Positions 1 through 8,565 of a DNA stretch of 64,000 nucleotides are shown piece by piece. A model generated the notes under the pieces. It ran no database searches. It saw nothing but the letters and a program-made list of their open reading frames with translations, and had not been told where the DNA came from. Numbering within the stretch: position 1 is the first letter of the stretch; the number at the start of each line of letters is the position of its first letter. The stretch covers positions 26,030 through 90,029 of the forward strand of contig JAEEMI010000017.1 of the NCBI GenBank assembly GCA_016283155.1, in the 5' to 3' direction. This stretch comes from Clostridia bacterium. GTDB lineage: Bacteria; Bacillota; Clostridia; Christensenellales; UBA1242. The position numbers and the translations under genes were made by a program.

Positions 1-779
1 TTTTGAACGGACCAGAAAATTTCAAAAATACGAAAATTTTTGCGGTATCAGGTGCAGTACAAAAAAGTGGATTAGTTGAGGTTCCATTGGGAACAACAAT
101 TGCTGAATTGGTTTATCAATATTGTGGTGGAGCAAAACCAGGGCATACAATTAAAGCGGTACAAATTGGTGGACCAAGTGGTGGTTGTATTCCTGCTAGT
201 TTATTTGATACGCCGTTAGATTATGATAGTATAAAAGCGGTGGGGGCAATCTTGGGTTCTGGTGGGCTCATCGTTCTGGATGAAACCACTTGTATGGTAG
301 ATTTTGCCAAATTCTTTGTAAAATTTTCGGCTGATGAAAGTTGTGGCAAATGTACACCTTGTCGTGTTGGAACCAAAAAATTGGAAGCCGTTTTGGAAAA
401 AATTACCAAAGGCAAAGGTACAACTGAAGACTTGATACAAATTCAAACTTTGGGACAACAAATTATGGATACCAGTTTGTGTGGTTTGGGGCAAAGTAGT
501 CCGACACCGGTTTTATCTGCGCTGAAGTATTTTGGTGATGAATTTGCGGCCCATTTACGTGGTGAATGTCCAGCTGGGGTATGTTTTCACGGTTATTACA
601 TTACAGATAAATGTGTGGGTTGTGATTTATGTGCACAAAAATGTCCAGTTGGTGCCATTGAAGGTGCGCCAAAAACTAAACATCATATTGATCCATTGGT
701 TTGTGTAAAATGTGGTTTGTGCGCAAAAACTTGTCCGGTACACGCGATCACAGGGGGAAACGATGAAAATAACGATTAA
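1..779 (+). CDS. hydB: [FeFe]-hydrogenase NuoF-like subunit HydB, 5' truncated by window edge
   Basis: C-terminal 258 residues of a NuoF/HydB-like flavoprotein subunit; the first whole codon is at base 3 and the NADH/FMN-binding N-terminus lies outside the window. An SLBB-like region (about residues 25-75) is followed by the NuoF [4Fe-4S] site (C114, C117, C120, C160) and a two-cluster ferredoxin tail (C204-C207-C210-C214 and C234-C237-C240-C244). In multimeric, often electron-bifurcating hydrogenases this subunit exchanges electrons between NAD(H) and the cluster chain leading to HydA. The 3' end overlaps hydA by 17 nt, so the two are translationally coupled. A NuoE/HydC partner would be expected upstream. 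The family is clear from sequence; bifurcation is inferred. Confidence 0.88.
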   Translation, partial: LNGPENFKNTKIFAVSGAVQKSGLVEVPLGTTIAELVYQYCGGAKPGHTIKAVQIGGPSGGCIPASLFDTPLDYDSIKAVGAILGSGGLIVLDETTCMVDFAKFFVKFSADESCGKCTPCRVGTKKLEAVLEKITKGKGTTEDLIQIQTLGQQIMDTSLCGLGQSSPTPVLSALKYFGDEFAAHLRGECPAGVCFHGYYITDKCVGCDLCAQKCPVGAIEGAPKTKHHIDPLVCVKCGLCAKTCPVHAITGGNDENND

Positions 780-2403
780 TCAACAAGTTTACGAATTTAA
801 TGAACCACAAACAATTTTGCAGGCGTGTACTACGGTTGGAATTCAGATTCCAACTTTGTGTTATGAAAAAAGTATTGGGGCAATTGCATCTTGTCGAGTT
901 TGCGTAGTGAAAGTTGTTGGTCGTCGTGGTTTGGTGACAGCTTGTAACACACCAATTACGGATGGAATGCAAATTATCACCAACGATGAACAAGTTAATG
1001 CAGCTCGAAAGACTGTGTCGGAATTGTTGTTATCGGACCATCGTTTGGATTGTATTAGTTGTGCCCGTTCTGAAGACTGTCGTTTGAAGCGTTTTGCAAC
1101 GCAGTACGGTGCCGATAAAACTCAATACGCACCCAGTCGTCCATTATTGCCAATTGCTAAAAACCAAAAACACATTATCCGCGATAACAGTAAATGTATT
1201 CGTTGTGGTCGTTGTGTTAAAGTTTGTCGTGAAATGCAACAAGTTGGTGTTCTGGGTACATTGGGTCGTGGCTTTGATGGTACGATTGGTTGTGCCTTTG
1301 AACAAGGTTTGGATACAACTAAATGTATTTCCTGTGGACAATGTGTAGCCCATTGCCCAACTGGAGCTTTAGTTGAAAATAGTAATTTACCATTATTAAT
1401 TAAAAAACTAAGTGATCCAAATGTGCATTGTATTATTGCTACCGCGCCTAGTGTGCGAGTGGCAATTGGCGAAGGCTTTGGTTTGCCCAGTGGTACTAAT
1501 GTTCAAGGAAAAATGGTGGCGGCTTTACGCCGGGCTGGTTTTGATAAAGTTTTTGATTTGGATTTTGGGGCTGATTTGACAGTGATGCAAGAGGGAACAG
1601 AATTATTGGAACGTTTACGTAATGGAAAAAATTTACCACAGTTTACGTCGTGTTGTCCTGGTTGGGTGAATTATGTAGAACAAATGCATCCGGAATTGAT
1701 TCCTAATTTATCAACGGCAAAATCACCAATGGGAATGTTTGGTGCGGTGGCTAAAACTTATTACGCGCAAAAGATAGGTATTGATCCACAACAGATTTTT
1801 ACAGTAATGTTAATGCCGTGTATTGCCAAGTGCGATGAAATTACCCGCGATGAAATTAAAGATGTGGATATGGTGCTAACCACACGTGTTGCGATTCGTT
1901 TCTTAAAACAGCAAGGAATTAATTTGGCGGCGATGCCTGATGAACAATATGATAATCCTTTATCGTTATCGTCGGGAGCAGGTTTGATTTTTGGTACTTC
2001 AGGTGGAGTTTGTGAAGCAGCTATGCGAACGATTAAAGATCAATTGCCGCGTTCAATTAAAAGTATTGTTGTATCAGGAATTGCGAATGCCGAGAAATTA
2101 ATTCAAAAAATTAAAGCTGGTGCGGTACATTATGATTTTATTGAAGTGATGGCTTGTCCGGGTGGTTGCGTAAATGGTGGTGGGCAACCAAGTGATACGG
2201 GTTTAATCCAAGATAACCGCGGTAATGCAAAAAAGCGTGCCGTAACAATAAAATCAATGGATCGTAATCAAGATTTACGTAAGTCCAGTGATAACCCAGC
2301 GATCAAACAGCTGTATGCTGAATTTTTGGGCAATCCTGAAAGTGAACTGGCGCAAAAATTATTACACACAAAATTTCACGACCGTTCAGGAAACAAGAGG
2401 TAA
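763..2403 (+). CDS. hydA: [FeFe]-hydrogenase catalytic subunit
   Basis: Predicted 546-residue [FeFe]-hydrogenase, making or consuming H2 in the cytoplasm. N-terminal [2Fe-2S] domain (Cys at about 33, 44, 47, 61), a His/Cys cluster region (H93, C97, C100, C106), then two [4Fe-4S] sites (CIRCGRCVKVC and CISCGQCVAHC). All three H-cluster motifs are intact: TSCCPGW (295-301), MPCIAKCDE (351-359) and EVMACPGGCVNGGGQ (461-475). The ATG at 763 is preceded by AGGGGGAA, while the upstream in-frame start would lie deep inside hydB, so 763 is chosen. It overlaps hydB, and the serine hydrolase starts 2 nt after its stop. The function is well supported; the in vivo direction is inferred to be H2 evolution during fermentation. 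Confidence 0.95.
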   Translation: MKITINQQVYEFNEPQTILQACTTVGIQIPTLCYEKSIGAIASCRVCVVKVVGRRGLVTACNTPITDGMQIITNDEQVNAARKTVSELLLSDHRLDCISCARSEDCRLKRFATQYGADKTQYAPSRPLLPIAKNQKHIIRDNSKCIRCGRCVKVCREMQQVGVLGTLGRGFDGTIGCAFEQGLDTTKCISCGQCVAHCPTGALVENSNLPLLIKKLSDPNVHCIIATAPSVRVAIGEGFGLPSGTNVQGKMVAALRRAGFDKVFDLDFGADLTVMQEGTELLERLRNGKNLPQFTSCCPGWVNYVEQMHPELIPNLSTAKSPMGMFGAVAKTYYAQKIGIDPQQIFTVMLMPCIAKCDEITRDEIKDVDMVLTTRVAIRFLKQQGINLAAMPDEQYDNPLSLSSGAGLIFGTSGGVCEAAMRTIKDQLPRSIKSIVVSGIANAEKLIQKIKAGAVHYDFIEVMACPGGCVNGGGQPSDTGLIQDNRGNAKKRAVTIKSMDRNQDLRKSSDNPAIKQLYAEFLGNPESELAQKLLHTKFHDRSGNKR

Positions 2404-2405
2404 AT

Positions 2406-3317
2406 ATGGAACTGATTAAAAAGTTTATTGCAAACGCCAAACTTAAACAAGTTGCTATAGATAGCATTGTGGTTGAAGAAAACGGCAAAATGGAAAAATG
2501 TGTTATTAATAAGATTAATCTTCACGAACTTCGTTCTTGCGGAAAGGTGTTAATTGCAATGGCTTACGGAATTGCAATCGAAAATAAAATACAATGTAAA
2601 AATGGTGAAAATTTAACATTAGACACAAAAGTCTATACAACCCTAAAACAAGTTGCGAATAATATTCCAGAACAAGCAAAAGAATGGACTATTCGCACTC
2701 TTTTAACTCATCAAACTGGCTATGATGAAATGTATTTAAACGAAAGTCACGTTGAAAATTTAGATAAATTTAAGTTGTTAGATGTCGTTTTTAATATTCC
2801 ACTTAAATATGCTCCAAATGTTCATTATACATATAGTAATGTCGAACCATATTTGCTTTCAGTGTTTTTTACAGAAAATTTTGGAATTCAGATTGATGAT
2901 TATATAAATGAAAAAATACTAAAACCGATTGGTGTTAAAAATTACAAATGGGAAAAATTTGGGAATTATTGTGCAGGAGCGACTGCCTCTTATTTTAATT
3001 ATAAAGATTTTCATAAAATCGGAGAATTACTTCTAAATTATGGAAAATACAATAGCAAACAAATTGTTCCAGAAAATTGGGTAAGGGAAATGGTTAAACC
3101 ACAAGTTCATTGTCCAGATTATTATAAACCCGAGAGACTACTTCCAAAACTTGATGCTGGCTATTTTACTTTTATTTCAAGAGATGGAATTGTATTTCGT
3201 GATGGCAGTAACGGTCAATATATTATTTGTGATTACAAAAACAATCGATTGATAACAATAATGAGTTCACAAGAAAATATGAGTTTAGTTACAGAATGTT
3301 TAAGAAATTTAATATAG
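2406..3317 (+). CDS. class C beta-lactamase-related serine hydrolase, possibly acquired
   Basis: A 303-residue protein of the serine beta-lactamase/penicillin-binding-like fold. The SxxK nucleophile motif is S44-C-G-K47 and the YxN motif is Y143-S-N145. No signal peptide or membrane segment is visible, unlike most family members, so a cytoplasmic esterase or amidase role is possible; the substrate is unknown. It starts 2 nt after hydA with an AAGAGG site and ends at a clean hairpin terminator. Leucine codons are rich in CTT/CTA (13 of about 24) and arginine includes AGA/AGG, whereas hydA uses almost only TTG/TTA and CGT. That contrast suggests horizontal acquisition into the operon end. Family confidence is good, function unknown. 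Confidence 0.75.
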   Translation: MELIKKFIANAKLKQVAIDSIVVEENGKMEKCVINKINLHELRSCGKVLIAMAYGIAIENKIQCKNGENLTLDTKVYTTLKQVANNIPEQAKEWTIRTLLTHQTGYDEMYLNESHVENLDKFKLLDVVFNIPLKYAPNVHYTYSNVEPYLLSVFFTENFGIQIDDYINEKILKPIGVKNYKWEKFGNYCAGATASYFNYKDFHKIGELLLNYGKYNSKQIVPENWVREMVKPQVHCPDYYKPERLLPKLDAGYFTFISRDGIVFRDGSNGQYIICDYKNNRLITIMSSQENMSLVTECLRNLI

Positions 3318-3320
3318 TAA

Positions 3321-3347
3321 AAAACTGTCTTTAATGACAGTTTTTTG
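3321..3347 (+). terminator. intrinsic terminator after the hydrogenase operon
   Basis: AAAACTGTC (3321-3329) pairs with GACAGTTTT (3336-3344) over a 6-nt loop and is followed by T's. It lies 3 nt after the serine-hydrolase stop. Confidence 0.85.
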
Positions 3348-3377
3348 TAGGTTCTAAAAATTGATATGATTTGTTAA

Positions 3378-3650
3378 TTAAAATGTTTTTTTATCGGGAA
3401 TATCTGCAGTAATTAAGGAAACTTTATAGCCGGTCCATTTTTTGGTAACTTCTTCTAAGGTTGATGGGGTGGTAACTTCGGTATCATATTTGGTGGCAAG
3501 TTCAAAATAGTACTTAATTAATTCTTCGGCACAAGCATAAACCGCTTCCAAGGTTTCACCTTCGCAATACAGCGTCAGGTCGGGAATGTAACCATTGTAG
3601 ATATTTTCTTCCTCATTAAAAATGAATACCATTGGATAGGTAAATTTCAT
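3378..3650 (-). CDS. orphan HicB-like antitoxin-family protein
   Basis: A 90-residue protein with the HicB-like fold pattern. A first strand (MKFTYPMVF) and an acidic turn (NEEEN) lead into the GYIPDL core and a CEGETLEAVYACAEELI helix. In toxin-antitoxin loci HicB has a degenerate RNase H-like domain that neutralises HicA, a small double-stranded-RNA-binding mRNA endonuclease. No HicA-like ORF (about 60 residues with a GSH motif) is seen on either side, and no DNA-binding domain is obvious at the C-terminus. It is therefore an orphan HicB-like protein, which is common in genomes. It converges on the hydrogenase operon and is divergent from the gene at 3713. Confidence 0.65.
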   Translation of the reverse strand: MKFTYPMVFIFNEEENIYNGYIPDLTLYCEGETLEAVYACAEELIKYYFELATKYDTEVTTPSTLEEVTKKWTGYKVSLITADIPDKKTF

Positions 3651-3678
3651 ATCTTAATTTTAGGCAATAAATTCGTAC

Positions 3679-3706
3679 TTGTCAAAGAAATATTTTGTGG
3701 TATAAT
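3679..3706 (+). promoter_or_regulatory. sigma-A type promoter, predicted leaderless
   Basis: TTGTCA (3679-3684), 16-nt spacer, TATAAT (3701-3706). The ATG at 3713 lies 6 nt after the -10, so the predicted start site falls on or next to the start codon. No SD is present. Confidence 0.75.
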
Positions 3707-3712
3707 ATTGGT

Positions 3713-3994
3713 ATGAAAATGACAGAGAATTTAGCGCAAGGTGTCGTTTATGTACCAGATGGCAAGGGTGGTTATGTTGCAAAAACTGTGGCAATGAACG
3801 CTAATCAAGAATTTGCTATGGATCAAAAGGTTACAATGCACGCACATCCAGCAATCTTGAAAGATTTGATCGCTAAAGGTATTAATTCCGTAAAAAGCAA
3901 GGTTGTTTCATTTAATCAAGCAATGGATCAAGATGCACAAGACTGGGTTAATGGAATTCGTAGAAATGTTGATGATTTAACACGTGGATATTAA
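3713..3994 (+). CDS. small protein of unknown function (93 aa)
   Basis: I do not recognise this 93-residue protein. It is soluble and lacks a signal peptide or membrane segment. It starts MKMTENLAQGVVYVPDGKGG, and a Gly-rich turn followed by short strands and amphipathic helices is plausible. The start at 3713 is preferred over a TTG six codons upstream because a TATAAT box ends at 3706, inside what would otherwise be coding sequence. No SD precedes the ATG. It stands alone between a HicB-like gene and the ribosomal operon. Confidence 0.6.
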   Translation: MKMTENLAQGVVYVPDGKGGYVAKTVAMNANQEFAMDQKVTMHAHPAILKDLIAKGINSVKSKVVSFNQAMDQDAQDWVNGIRRNVDDLTRGY

Positions 3995-4037
3995 TTTTTG
4001 TGAGATTTGCTAAAATTTAAATATATAAAATTCTACA

Positions 4038-4066
4038 TTGACAAGTTGATTAAAAAAAGTTAAAAT
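4038..4066 (+). promoter_or_regulatory. strong promoter of the rpsL operon
   Basis: TTGACA (4038-4043), 17-nt spacer, TAAAAT (4061-4066). It gives a leader of about 26 nt carrying the SD GAGAAGGGAG before rpsL. Confidence 0.85.
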
Positions 4067-4098
4067 GTCATCTATAACAAATAGAGAAGGGAGAAACT

Positions 4099-4473
4099 AT
4101 GCCTACGATTAACCAGTTAATCAAGAACGGACGCAAAAAGTCTACCAGCAAAAGTAAAGCCCCGATTTTGGAACAAAACCCCCAAAAACGCGGTACTTGT
4201 TTGCAGGTAAAGACTACTACGCCAAAAAAACCAAACTCAGCTTTGCGTAAAGTGGCGCGTGTGCGTTTGTCAAACAAGCAAGAAGGTACTTGCTACATCG
4301 GTGGTGAAGGCCACAATTTACAGGAACACAGCGTTGTTTTAGTACGCGGCGGTAAAGTTAAAGATTTACCAGGTGTACGTTATCACATCGTGCGTGGTGC
4401 TTTGGACTGCGCTGGTGTTGCAAAACGTAACCAAGGTCGTTCAAAATACGGCGCTAAGAGGGGGAAGAAATAA
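4099..4473 (+). CDS. rpsL: 30S ribosomal protein S12
   Basis: 124-residue uS12, complete, starting [14 protein letters not shown]. Hallmark segments [18 protein letters not shown] and [24 protein letters not shown] (here [14 protein letters not shown]) are present. K46 and K91-equivalent lysines, the classical streptomycin-resistance positions, appear unchanged. An AAGGGAG SD lies just upstream. It leads the str-type operon and its stop overlaps the rpsG start by one base (TAATG), indicating coupled translation. S12 sits at the decoding centre of the 30S subunit. Confidence 0.97.
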   Translation: MPTINQLIKNGRKKSTSKSKAPILEQNPQKRGTCLQVKTTTPKKPNSALRKVARVRLSNKQEGTCYIGGEGHNLQEHSVVLVRGGKVKDLPGVRYHIVRGALDCAGVAKRNQGRSKYGAKRGKK

Positions 4474-4943
4474 TGCCAAGACGTAGTGGAATTACACCAC
4501 GTGCGGTTTTGCCAGATCCAATCTACAAATCAACCGTGGTAACTAAATTAATTAACCAAGTTATGGTGGACGGTAAAAAGGGTATTGCCCAAGAAATCGT
4601 TTACAATGCTTTAACTGGTTTACAAAAGAAAACTAACGTTGAACCAATGACAGCTTTCAATCAAGCATTGGAAAATGTGATGCCGGTTTTGGAAACTAAA
4701 GCACGTCGTGTTGGTGGTAGTAACTACCAAGTTCCTTGCGAAGTTCGTCCAGCACGTCGCCAAACTTTAGCTATTCGCTGGTTGGTTGATGCAGCTCGCA
4801 ACCGTAGTGAACGTGGTATGGAAGCTTGTTTGACTGCTGAATTATTTGATGCATTTAACCAAACTGGTGGTGCTTTCAAAAAGAAAGAAGAAATGCATCG
4901 TATGGCAGAAGCTAATAAGGCTTTCGCTCATTATAAATGGTAA
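4473..4943 (+). CDS. rpsG: 30S ribosomal protein S7
   Basis: 156-residue uS7, full length, with the expected blocks [27 protein letters not shown] and [19 protein letters not shown]. It binds the 3' major domain of 16S rRNA and nucleates head assembly; in many bacteria it represses its own operon. It overlaps rpsL by one base and is followed by a strong hairpin before fusA. The rpsL stop region GAGGGGGAAG serves as SD. Confidence 0.97.
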   Translation: MPRRSGITPRAVLPDPIYKSTVVTKLINQVMVDGKKGIAQEIVYNALTGLQKKTNVEPMTAFNQALENVMPVLETKARRVGGSNYQVPCEVRPARRQTLAIRWLVDAARNRSERGMEACLTAELFDAFNQTGGAFKKKEEMHRMAEANKAFAHYKW

Positions 4944-4958
4944 GAGTAATCAACTAGG

Positions 4959-5001
4959 CGCGTCGGTAAATTACTACCGGCGCGTTTGGCTGTTTTTTTA
5001 T
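4959..5001 (+). terminator. terminator or attenuator between rpsG and fusA
   Basis: A 10-bp GC-rich stem (4959-4968 with 4975-4984, loop AATTAC) is followed by TTTGGCTGTTTTTTTA. The T-run begins 7 nt after the stem, so it may be a partial terminator that tunes the ratio of r-proteins to EF-G rather than a full stop. No separate promoter for fusA is evident. Confidence 0.65.
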
Positions 5002-5035
5002 TAAAATCAAACAATTAAAGGGGAAAAATTTAATT

Positions 5036-7114
5036 ATGGCAAGAACAACAGACTTAAAGGATTACCGTAATATTGGTATTATGGCGCACATTGATGCGGG
5101 TAAAACTACGACAACGGAACGTATCCTATATTATACTGGTATGACTCACAAAATTGGTGAGGTGCACGATGGTGCAGCAACGACCGACTGGATGGTGCAA
5201 GAACAAGAACGTGGTATCACAATTACTTCGGCTTGCGTTACCGTTATGTGGAAAAATCACCGTATTAACATTATTGATACGCCCGGTCACGTTGACTTTA
5301 CGGTTGAAGTTGAACGTTCATTAAAAGTTTTGGATGGTAGTGTTGCGGTTTTCTGTGCTCGCGCGGGTGTTCAACCACAATCAGAAAAAGTTTGGAGTCA
5401 GGCTAATAAATATCACGTTCCAAGAATTGCTTATATTAATAAGATGGACCGTGATGATGCAAACTTCTTGCGCGCTGTACAAACAATGCGTGATCGTTTG
5501 AAAGCTAACCCGGTTCCAATTCAATTGCCAATCGGTGCAGAAAAAGATTTCCGCGGTATTATCGACTTAGTAACGATGAAAGCAACTATTTATACCAATG
5601 ATTTGGGTACCGATATGAAGATTGAAGAAATTCCAGCTGATATGTTGGAAGAAGCAAAAAAATATCGTGCACAAATGATTGAAGCTGTTGCTGAAACTGA
5701 TGATGCTTTAATGGAAAAATTCTTCGCTGGTGAAGAATTTACTGAAGCTGAAATTCGTGCTGGTTTACGTAAAGGTACCGTAAGTTTGAAGTTCACACCA
5801 GTTTTGTGTGGTTCTTCATTTAAGAATAAAGGTGTTCAATTATTGTTGGATGCGATTGTTGATTACTTGCCAAGTCCAGTTGATGTTCCAGCAATTAAAG
5901 GTAATATCCCGGGCGAAGAAGAAATGATTGAACGTAAGAGCAGTGATGACGAACCTTTTGCAGGTTTGGCATTTAAAGTTGCGACTGATCCATTCGTTGG
6001 TAGTTTATGCTTCTTCCGTGTTTACAGTGGTAAATTAACGGCAGGTAGTTACGTTTATAACAGTACTAAGGATAAAAAAGAACGTGTTGGTCGTATCGTG
6101 CAAATGTATGCTAACCAACGCAAAGAAATTGATGAATTGGTAGCTGGTGATATTGGCGCTATTGTTGGTTTGAAAGATACTACAACTGGTGATACTTTGT
6201 GTGATGAAAAGAATCCAATTTTGTTGGAAAGTATGAATTTCGCTGAACCAGTTATCCAAAATGCAATTGAACCAGCCAATAAACAAATGCAAGATAAAAT
6301 GGTTGCGGCTTTGGTTAAATTGTCACAAGAAGACCCAACTTTCAAAACCTTTACTGATCCTGAAACAGCACAAACCATTATCGCAGGTATGGGCGAATTG
6401 CACTTGGAAATTATGGTTGACCGTTTACGTCGTGAATTTAAAGTTGATGTTAATGTAGGTAAACCACAAGTTGCGTATCGTGAAACTATTCGTAAACGTG
6501 TAGAAGTTGAAGGTAAATACATTAAGCAATCGGGTGGTCACGGTCAATATGGTCATTGTAAAATCATTATGGAACCATTACCAACTGGAAAAGGTTATGT
6601 CTTTGAAGATAAAACTGTTGGTGGTTCAATTCCGAAAGAATACATTCCAGCGATTAACAAGGGTATTGAAGAAGCAAAACGCTCTGGTGTCTTAGCTGGT
6701 TACGAAACCGTGGACTTTAAAGTTACCGTTTATGATGGTTCTTACCACGAAGTTGATAGTTCGGAAATGGCGTTTAAGGCGGCAGGTTCAATCGCTTTCA
6801 AAGATGGTGCTCGTGCTGCCAACCCAGTATTGTTGGAACCAATTATGAAAATGGTTATTGAAACCCCAGAAGATTACTTGGGTGATGTTATGGGTAACAT
6901 TTCTTCACGTCGTGGTCAATTGCAAGGTATGGATAGTCGTCAAGGTACACAAATTATTAACGCGACTGTTCCATTATCTGAATTGTTCGGTTATGCAACT
7001 GATTTGCGTTCATTGACTCAAGGTCGTGGTACTTTTGATATGGTCTTTGACCATTATGAAGAAGTTCCCAAGAATGTTGCAGAAAAAATTATTGGCGAAC
7101 GTGCAAAAAAATAA
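5036..7114 (+). CDS. fusA: translation elongation factor G
   Basis: 692-residue EF-G, the GTPase that drives tRNA-mRNA translocation. G1 motif AHIDAGKT (17-24), switch region [10 protein letters not shown]3 DTPGH and G4 NKMD are all present; the domain IV-V blocks SGGHGQYGH and [13 protein letters not shown] are intact. Length matches bacterial EF-G, and the typical C-terminal ALT..RG..TF segment is present. An AAAGGGG SD lies about 12 nt before ATG. It is the third gene of a str-type operon but is followed by a terminator and a surface-protein gene rather than tuf. A CTA codon at 5126 encodes the conserved Leu of TERILYYTG, showing that CTA means Leu here. Confidence 0.97.
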   Translation: MARTTDLKDYRNIGIMAHIDAGKTTTTERILYYTGMTHKIGEVHDGAATTDWMVQEQERGITITSACVTVMWKNHRINIIDTPGHVDFTVEVERSLKVLDGSVAVFCARAGVQPQSEKVWSQANKYHVPRIAYINKMDRDDANFLRAVQTMRDRLKANPVPIQLPIGAEKDFRGIIDLVTMKATIYTNDLGTDMKIEEIPADMLEEAKKYRAQMIEAVAETDDALMEKFFAGEEFTEAEIRAGLRKGTVSLKFTPVLCGSSFKNKGVQLLLDAIVDYLPSPVDVPAIKGNIPGEEEMIERKSSDDEPFAGLAFKVATDPFVGSLCFFRVYSGKLTAGSYVYNSTKDKKERVGRIVQMYANQRKEIDELVAGDIGAIVGLKDTTTGDTLCDEKNPILLESMNFAEPVIQNAIEPANKQMQDKMVAALVKLSQEDPTFKTFTDPETAQTIIAGMGELHLEIMVDRLRREFKVDVNVGKPQVAYRETIRKRVEVEGKYIKQSGGHGQYGHCKIIMEPLPTGKGYVFEDKTVGGSIPKEYIPAINKGIEEAKRSGVLAGYETVDFKVTVYDGSYHEVDSSEMAFKAAGSIAFKDGARAANPVLLEPIMKMVIETPEDYLGDVMGNISSRRGQLQGMDSRQGTQIINATVPLSELFGYATDLRSLTQGRGTFDMVFDHYEEVPKNVAEKIIGERAKK

Positions 7115-7130
7115 TTAATCGTCAAACCCC

Positions 7131-7164
7131 AAAAAAGACACTGACCGATGTGGTGTCTTTTTTT
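7131..7164 (+). terminator. intrinsic terminator after fusA
   Basis: AAAAAAGACAC (7131-7141) pairs with GTGTC plus T's (7153-7164). Confidence 0.88.
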
Positions 7165-7165
7165 G

Positions 7166-7205
7166 TTGACCTTTATTTGCTTAATATGTTAAACTTAAAT
7201 AGTTT
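7166..7205 (+). promoter_or_regulatory. promoter with overlapping AAACT/AGTTT dyad (surface-protein gene)
   Basis: TTGACC (7166-7171), 18-nt spacer, TAAACT (7190-7195). The -10 is overlapped by AAACT (7191-7195), TAAAT, AGTTT (7201-7205), a dyad also found at two other surface-protein promoters in this window (26176 and 57446). Confidence 0.65.
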
Positions 7206-7207
7206 TA

Positions 7208-7227
7208 TTAGTTTTGTGAAAAACTAA
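7208..7227 (+). promoter_or_regulatory. 5' leader hairpin with GTGA loop before the SD
   Basis: TTAGTTTT (7208-7215), loop GTGA (a GNRA-type tetraloop), AAAACTAA (7220-7227), directly followed by the SD AAAGGAGG. It may stabilise the mRNA or keep the SD exposed. Confidence 0.6.
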
Positions 7228-7242
7228 CAAAGGAGGAAATAT

Positions 7243-8238
7243 ATGCAAAAAAAATCAATGTATGTGGTTTTAAGTTTAGTATTGGCTGCAGTTGTGGCAT
7301 CCTTAACTTTGGTGTTTACCATCGGACCAAAGGTTGATGCGGCAAAGGTTAAGACTTTAATACTTGATGATGCAGGAGACTATTATATTAGTTACGATGG
7401 TGGTTGGGATGATAACTTGGGAGATTATTATTACTATAATATTTGTGTGGACGGTTTCGCTGATGAAATAGGTAATTATTTAGGTAGTATGACTTGTAGT
7501 TGGGATGGTGGTTGTGGTGCTTATAACTATCGTGAATTAGAAGAAATTCACATTAGTATTCCTAGTTCTACATATATTGATGGTTATGGATTTGATATTA
7601 CCAGAATGACTGGATATCTTGCACAAGAAGGTGATCCACATTCTGTGTTCTACGGATATGATTCAAATTATGGAACTTATGGTGATTATGCATCATATGT
7701 AACCAAGGTTGAATTACCAGATACGTTGGAAGAAATTGGCGACGCAACATTCTATGGTTGTGATAATTTAAGCAGTATTGTGTTGCCGGAAAATTTAACC
7801 ACAATTGGTGATTGCGCGTTTGCAAATTGCAGCAGTTTATCCAAAGTTTTCATTATGGGTAATTCATTATCATCAATTGGTGAAAATGTGTTTGATGGCT
7901 GTGATGATGAATTGCTAATCGTTGTGGAAGATGATTCGTTATTAACTGAACCGGCTTTCGATGGATTTAATGTCAAAACTTTGACAGAATATAATGCTGA
8001 ACAAGCCGCTAACCAAAACAACAACAATAATAATAACAACAATAATAACAACAATAACAACAATGGTAACGATAATGGCAATGCCAATACTACGACCGAA
8101 ACCAATTCTGAAGTCAAAAACCAAAACAATACCGCAGTAGTGGCTGCTGTTGCTGGTACCGCTGGTGGTGCTGCTGGTTTGGGAACAATCGGAACCATCT
8201 TTGGTGTGGTTGTATCGAAGAAACGTAAAAAACTATAA
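7243..8238 (+). CDS. BspA-like LRR surface protein with poly-Asn linker and C-terminal anchor
   Basis: 331 residues. N-terminal signal peptide or anchor (charged QKKS, then hydrophobic to about residue 28), an acidic Tyr/Gly-rich region, then about three BspA-type leucine-rich repeats (IVLPENLTTIGDCAF pattern, about 155-230). A run of 16 Asn follows, then a Thr/Asn linker, a hydrophobic helix (VVAAVAGTAGGAAGLGT...) and a KKRKKL tail. The ending resembles a sortase substrate, but NNTA stands where LPXTG is expected. It is closely related in both termini to the protein at 10168. BspA-type repeats usually bind host or matrix proteins. Strong SD AAAGGAGG. A surface role is inferred. Confidence 0.85.
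   Translation: MQKKSMYVVLSLVLAAVVASLTLVFTIGPKVDAAKVKTLILDDAGDYYISYDGGWDDNLGDYYYYNICVDGFADEIGNYLGSMTCSWDGGCGAYNYRELEEIHISIPSSTYIDGYGFDITRMTGYLAQEGDPHSVFYGYDSNYGTYGDYASYVTKVELPDTLEEIGDATFYGCDNLSSIVLPENLTTIGDCAFANCSSLSKVFIMGNSLSSIGENVFDGCDDELLIVVEDDSLLTEPAFDGFNVKTLTEYNAEQAANQNNNNNNNNNNNNNNNNGNDNGNANTTTETNSEVKNQNNTAVVAAVAGTAGGAAGLGTIGTIFGVVVSKKRKKL
8017..8064 (+). repeat. AAY trinucleotide run encoding 16 asparagines
   Basis: Sixteen consecutive AAC/AAT codons within the surface protein form a flexible low-complexity linker before the C-terminal anchor. Such a run is prone to slippage, so its length may vary between strains. Confidence 0.9.
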
Positions 8239-8258
8239 ATAGTGAAGAGTGAATAATG

Positions 8259-8292
8259 AAAAGTCCGACAAATTGCGCGGACTTTTTTTTTT
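8259..8292 (+). terminator. intrinsic terminator of the GTCCG family
   Basis: AAAAGTCCG (8259-8267) pairs with CGGACTTTT (8278-8286) followed by T's; GTGAAGAGTGAA precedes it. Related stems lie at 11537, 53500, 56657 and 60792. Confidence 0.88.
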
Positions 8293-8328
8293 GCATATTG
8301 GGTAGTTGTGTTGCATATACATAAGGTT

Positions 8329-8541
8329 ATGAAATTAACAACTTGTGTGATTGAAAACAGTCGGGAAAAGGACCGGTTGATTGAAACGATTTCGCGCGCC
8401 AGTGACCGCTATGGCGACAAATTGGTGGATTTTATGGATCAATACCATTTAATTAATTTGCAAAGTGCGACTGTCGAGCAATTGAAAACTTACATTAAAA
8501 CGCATTTGCAGGCGGTAAAAAGCACTACGACGGAACTGTAA
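8329..8541 (+). CDS. small protein of unknown function (70 aa)
   Basis: Unrecognised 70-residue soluble protein, largely helical and charged (MKLTTCVIENSREKDRLIE...). The ATG at 8329 follows a TATACA-type -10 (8316-8321) by 7 nt with TTGCAT at 8291-8296, and no SD is seen, consistent with a leaderless start. An ATG seven codons upstream would lie before this -10 box. It ends 60 nt before trpS. Coding status rests on its open frame, promoter and compositional similarity to neighbours. Confidence 0.5.
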   Translation: MKLTTCVIENSREKDRLIETISRASDRYGDKLVDFMDQYHLINLQSATVEQLKTYIKTHLQAVKSTTTEL

Positions 8542-8565
8542 TGGAATAAAAGCGGATGAAAAATT

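Noticed and set aside
712..762. Upstream start for hydA giving a 563-residue protein
   Set aside because: The extra 17 residues lie within hydB ferredoxin codons, the ATG at 763 has AGGGGGAA before it, and the family N-terminus begins there.
7752..8198. Minus-strand 148-codon open frame with a long poly-Leu stretch
   Set aside because: It is the antisense of the poly-Asn linker and signal-like C-terminus of the surface-protein gene; no promoter or SD, and its composition comes from AAY repeats.
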